Shown here piece by piece: positions 23,043 through 25,238 of a DNA stretch of 25,238 bases. The position numbers were made by a program, and so were the translations under genes. Position 1 is the stretch's first letter. Every line of letters starts with the position of its first letter. This stretch comes from JBCDCU01 sp039180865 (GTDB taxonomy: Bacteria; Pseudomonadota; Alphaproteobacteria; Rhizobiales; JACESI01): positions 1 to 25,238 of the forward strand of contig JBCDCZ010000029.1 of assembly GCA_039180865.1 (NCBI GenBank). Direction: 5' to 3'. The notes under the pieces are model-generated. The model did no database searches, was not told where the DNA came from, and saw only the letters and a list, made by a program, of their open reading frames with translations.

Positions 23043-23190
23043 GGTGGAAGGCTCCGGAACTGACCGTTACGCCTTACCTACCGCTCGGCATCCGACTGGC
23101 AAGTCAAACAATCGCGAGGGTGCGGTTTGAGCAGCGCAGAAGGGATTGAATTGGCAAATGGCTCTATCGGTCCGCGTCGTAGCTTAACGA

Positions 23191-24186
23191 CTATAATCCA
23201 TCCACGATCCGACCAGCGCCGAATCGCACAGGATCGACCGTCGGAAGCTGATACTCTGCTTCGATCTCGGCGAGGCAGGCTTTTGCCTCCTCTTCAGGCA
23301 GGGCTTTCGTGTTCACGCAAATTCCAACAAATCCCGCGTCGGGGTTGGTGCGCTTTGCAAACCGCAAGACCGTCTCCATGGTGTCCCCAATCGTTGGGAG
23401 TTGGTATCCGGGAAGCCCGCGCATATGCGTGCGGGTTGGTTCGTGGCACATGACGAGGGCTTCAGCCTGGGCACCATGGATGAGCCCGACCGTAACCCCG
23501 GCATAAGAGGGATGGTAGACGGAGCCTTGACCTTCGATCACATCCCAGTGGTCAGGATCGTTTGCTGGCGAAAGCTCTTCAACGGATCCAGCCAGAAAGT
23601 CGGATACGACCGCGTCGATTGCAATCCCCGATCCTTCGACAAGAATACCGGTCTGCCCGGTTGCCCGGAAGGTCGCCTTCATACCGCGCGCCTGCATTTC
23701 CTTTTCAATCGCAAGCGTTGAATACATCTTCCCGCAGGAACAATCCGTCCCGACTGTTAGAAGCCGTTTGCCGGGACGCATTGTACCATTCGCGATCGGC
23801 GGTGTATGGCTTGGGTGGCGAACATCGAACAAGGTGCGCCCGAGGCTGTCGGCCTTTGCTTTGAGGCGGTCGATACCAGCAAGCCTGTTGTGAAGCCCGG
23901 CTGCGATGTCCATGCCATGGTCGAGTGCATCTATCAGAACATCAATCCAGGGATCAGAGATCACTCCACCGCGGTTCGCAACGCCGACCACAAGCGTTTT
24001 CACCCCTCTATCAGCCGCTTCTGAAATCGTCAGATCCGAAAGACCCATATCCGCGTTGCAACCGTCCATACGAAACTGTCCAACGGCAATTTCAGGACGC
24101 CAGTCGACAATCCCTTGCGCGACTTTAGCGGCAAGGGCATCGGGCGCGTCGCCAAGAAACAGGAGATAGGGCTGTCTGATATCCAT
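23191..24186 (-). CDS. dgcN: DUF1611 / DgcN-family protein (D-glutamate catabolism N-acetyltransferase type)
   Basis: This 331-residue protein has the DUF1611 layout. An N-terminal domain begins YLLFLGDAPDALAAKVAQGI and contains VVGVANRGGVISDPW. A C-terminal P-loop domain has GTDCSCGKMYST at 146-157, followed by WDVIEGQGSVYHPSY. From memory, DgcN proteins acetylate D-glutamate so that a partner racemase, DgcA, can convert it to the L-form. The whole sequence resembles DgcN closely, so I give the symbol, but the partner dgcA is not adjacent. GGAG lies 8 nt before the ATG. A formyltransferase gene ends 50 bp upstream on the same strand and probably shares the transcript. Confidence 0.85.
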   Translation of the reverse strand: MDIRQPYLLFLGDAPDALAAKVAQGIVDWRPEIAVGQFRMDGCNADMGLSDLTISEAADRGVKTLVVGVANRGGVISDPWIDVLIDALDHGMDIAAGLHNRLAGIDRLKAKADSLGRTLFDVRHPSHTPPIANGTMRPGKRLLTVGTDCSCGKMYSTLAIEKEMQARGMKATFRATGQTGILVEGSGIAIDAVVSDFLAGSVEELSPANDPDHWDVIEGQGSVYHPSYAGVTVGLIHGAQAEALVMCHEPTRTHMRGLPGYQLPTIGDTMETVLRFAKRTNPDAGFVGICVNTKALPEEEAKACLAEIEAEYQLPTVDPVRFGAGRIVDGL

Positions 24187-24236
24187 GAATGCACTCCGCT
24201 CTATCGATTAGTGGGATACGGTCCTCAGGGTGGGAT

Positions 24237-24812
24237 CTAGCCAGCCGGTTTGACGAAACCGATGGCGGCAAGATCGACGCGGGTAGTCTTGCGTCCGGTC
24301 CAATCTATGCCTGCGGGCGCGAAATTGAAATCGATATCCGCAAGGCCCGCAGCGTGACGCACCACCATGGTAAGCAGCGCCTTGTAGGCTTCCATCTCGA
24401 CTTCCGCGAGGGTCATATTGTGCGGATCGATCTTGAAGCGTGTGACGTCGATGATCGAGCCCGTATCGACCTTCGGAAGCATCTTGTGAAACGTGGCGCC
24501 GAAATCCTCGTCCTTTTCATGAAGGGCAAAGGGGGCGGGCATATAGCCCGGTCGCTCCGGCGGGCCAGGATGGAAGTTGACGGCATTATACCGGATGCGT
24601 TCGAGGAGTTCTCTTGAGACGATGTGCGGAGAGCAGAAGGAAATCAGTCGGATCGGGCGGCCTGATGCCGTTACCTTGTCGAGATCCTCCAGATCCTTGA
24701 TGTGAACGAAGGCCGCCTCCGGAGCATGGGGCTTCAATTGCTTGGCGTGAAATTCCGCATCGATCAGGCTCATCATCAGGGCGATGACGGGTTTGTCCCT
24801 ATGATCGATCAC
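24237..24812 (-). CDS. Small formyltransferase-domain protein
   Basis: The 191 residues correspond to a formyl_trans_N catalytic domain without the C-terminal domain of Met-tRNA formyltransferase. The catalytic triad Asn-x-His...Asp is intact: N79 and H81 in AVNFHPGPPERPGYMP, and D116 in KVDTGSI. The Asn-His spacing of 2 and His-Asp spacing of 35 match PurN and Fmt. It should transfer a formyl group from 10-formyl-tetrahydrofolate to an amine that cannot be named here. The start is GTG at 24812, chosen for GAGGGA 6 nt upstream. It is upstream of dgcN on the same strand and divergent from the TPP riboswitch-thiC unit. Confidence 0.85.
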   Translation of the reverse strand: MIDHRDKPVIALMMSLIDAEFHAKQLKPHAPEAAFVHIKDLEDLDKVTASGRPIRLISFCSPHIVSRELLERIRYNAVNFHPGPPERPGYMPAPFALHEKDEDFGATFHKMLPKVDTGSIIDVTRFKIDPHNMTLAEVEMEAYKALLTMVVRHAAGLADIDFNFAPAGIDWTGRKTTRVDLAAIGFVKPAG

Positions 24813-24860
24813 GCGCGTTCCCTCTTGCCAATCAGGTGGTGTTGCAATTAGGGTGTCGCA

Positions 24861-24991
24861 TACCGGGGGTGTCCCGACAAGGGACTGAGAGGTTGATACG
24901 GCCCGGCCTGCTTCGCCAATAAAAGCAGACCGATTTCAAGCGCAGCCGACCCTTTGAACCTGATCCAGTTCACACTGGCGTAGGGAAGGTC
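24861..24991 (+). promoter_or_regulatory. TPP riboswitch (THI element) upstream of thiC
   Basis: The conserved TPP-aptamer core is present: GGGGGTG, a perfect hairpin GTCCC-gacaa-GGGAC (24871-24885), CTGAGAGG, then TTTGAACCTGATCCAG, the stem CCAGT/ACTGG and GCGTAGGGAAGG. ACC at 24862-24864 can pair with GGT at 24988-24990 to close it. Between CTGAGA and the second half lies an extra arm of about 55 nt. It can fold as GGTTG (24891-24895) with CAGCC (24943-24947), and inside that CTGCTT (24908-24913) with AAGCAG (24923-24928). Binding of thiamine diphosphate would turn thiC down. The 90 nt after the aptamer hold the expression platform; I see no clear terminator there, so control of translation is more likely. 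Confidence 0.95.
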
Positions 24992-25080
24992 GAGCCACGG
25001 ACACACCAATCCCGCCCGTTTCCTTCCCGCAAAACAGATGGACCAAGGATCGTCCGCTCACTTGTGCGATGGAGACATAA

Positions 25081-25238
25081 ATGAACGCAGTTACCCCGAA
25101 CGTCACTGTCGGCCCTCTTCCGGCCTCGACCAAGACTTACCGCCAGGGCACTCTTTATCCTGATCTCAAAGTGCCAATGCGTGAAATCCAGCTGCATCCA
25201 ACCGCGGGTGAACCCAATGTTATCGTTTACGATTCTTC
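25081..25238 (+). CDS. thiC: Phosphomethylpyrimidine synthase ThiC, N-terminal part only
   Basis: The frame starts at ATG 25081 with GGAG 6 nt upstream and runs off the right edge after 52 codons. The product includes VGPLPASTKTYRQG, YPDLKVPMREIQLHPTAGEP and VIVYDSS, which match the N-terminal domain of ThiC. The full enzyme (about 600 residues, radical SAM) converts aminoimidazole ribotide to the thiamine pyrimidine HMP phosphate. The iron-sulfur cysteines lie beyond the window. The TPP riboswitch directly upstream supports the call and gives feedback control by the pathway's end product. Confidence 0.96.
   Translation, partial: MNAVTPNVTVGPLPASTKTYRQGTLYPDLKVPMREIQLHPTAGEPNVIVYDS

Overview
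The window reads as chromosomal DNA of an alphaproteobacterium, most likely of the Hyphomicrobiales (rhizobial) side. Supporting signs are the order membrane-anchored cytochrome c / kdsB / pheA, a fused MaoC-phosphotransacetylase next to acetate kinase and a FabI-type reductase, YejABE-type peptide transporter genes, a D-glutamate-catabolism gene of the DgcN family, and a full TTAA-N7-TTAA CtrA-type site. Coding density is high, no gap exceeds 300 bases, and there is no sign of prophage, insertion sequence, CRISPR array, tRNA or rRNA. The taxonomic call is inference from gene order and protein type.

Layout. 1-4513 (minus): a peptide-uptake operon, yejA-yejB-yejE, followed 6 bp after yejE by a PIN-domain ribonuclease gene cut by the window edge; the transporter ATPase is not in view. 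4681-5287 (minus): membrane-anchored cytochrome c with a strong terminator. 5578-7187 (plus): kdsB (LPS Kdo activation) and pheA (phenylalanine synthesis), ending at a hairpin shared with the next gene. 7296-9396 (minus): a secreted peptidoglycan-binding-domain protein and a TauE/SafE permease. 9577-11450: thpR, a low-molecular-weight tyrosine phosphatase, a pterin dehydratase and a DUF1232 membrane protein. 11484-13667 (minus): a class A penicillin-binding protein with a CtrA-type box upstream. 13902-15008 (plus): a membrane acyltransferase.

15015-18410 (minus) is an operon fabI - MaoC/pta - ackA, which would convert acetyl-CoA to acetate plus ATP and is tied to acyl-chain metabolism by its first gene. 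It is preceded by a perfect 20-bp palindrome. 18502-19726 (minus) couples a LysE-family exporter to a small secreted six-cysteine protein that looks like a complete beta-trefoil (ricin-B fold). 19827-21389 (minus) is an unrecognised 520-residue secreted protein with one canonical EF-hand loop. 21508-23042 (minus) is a secreted LpqC/PHB-depolymerase-like esterase overlapping a glutathione S-transferase by 4 bp. 23191-24812 (minus) holds a small formyltransferase and a DgcN-family protein. 24861-24991 is a TPP riboswitch with an enlarged accessory stem, followed by the first 52 codons of thiC.

No wholly new multi-gene system is obvious. The items most worth a second look are the trefoil protein coupled to a LysE exporter, the PIN gene where a YejF ATPase would be expected, the Asp-to-Asn change in the MaoC domain, the CtrA box upstream of the PBP gene, and the isolated dgcN beside a formyltransferase.
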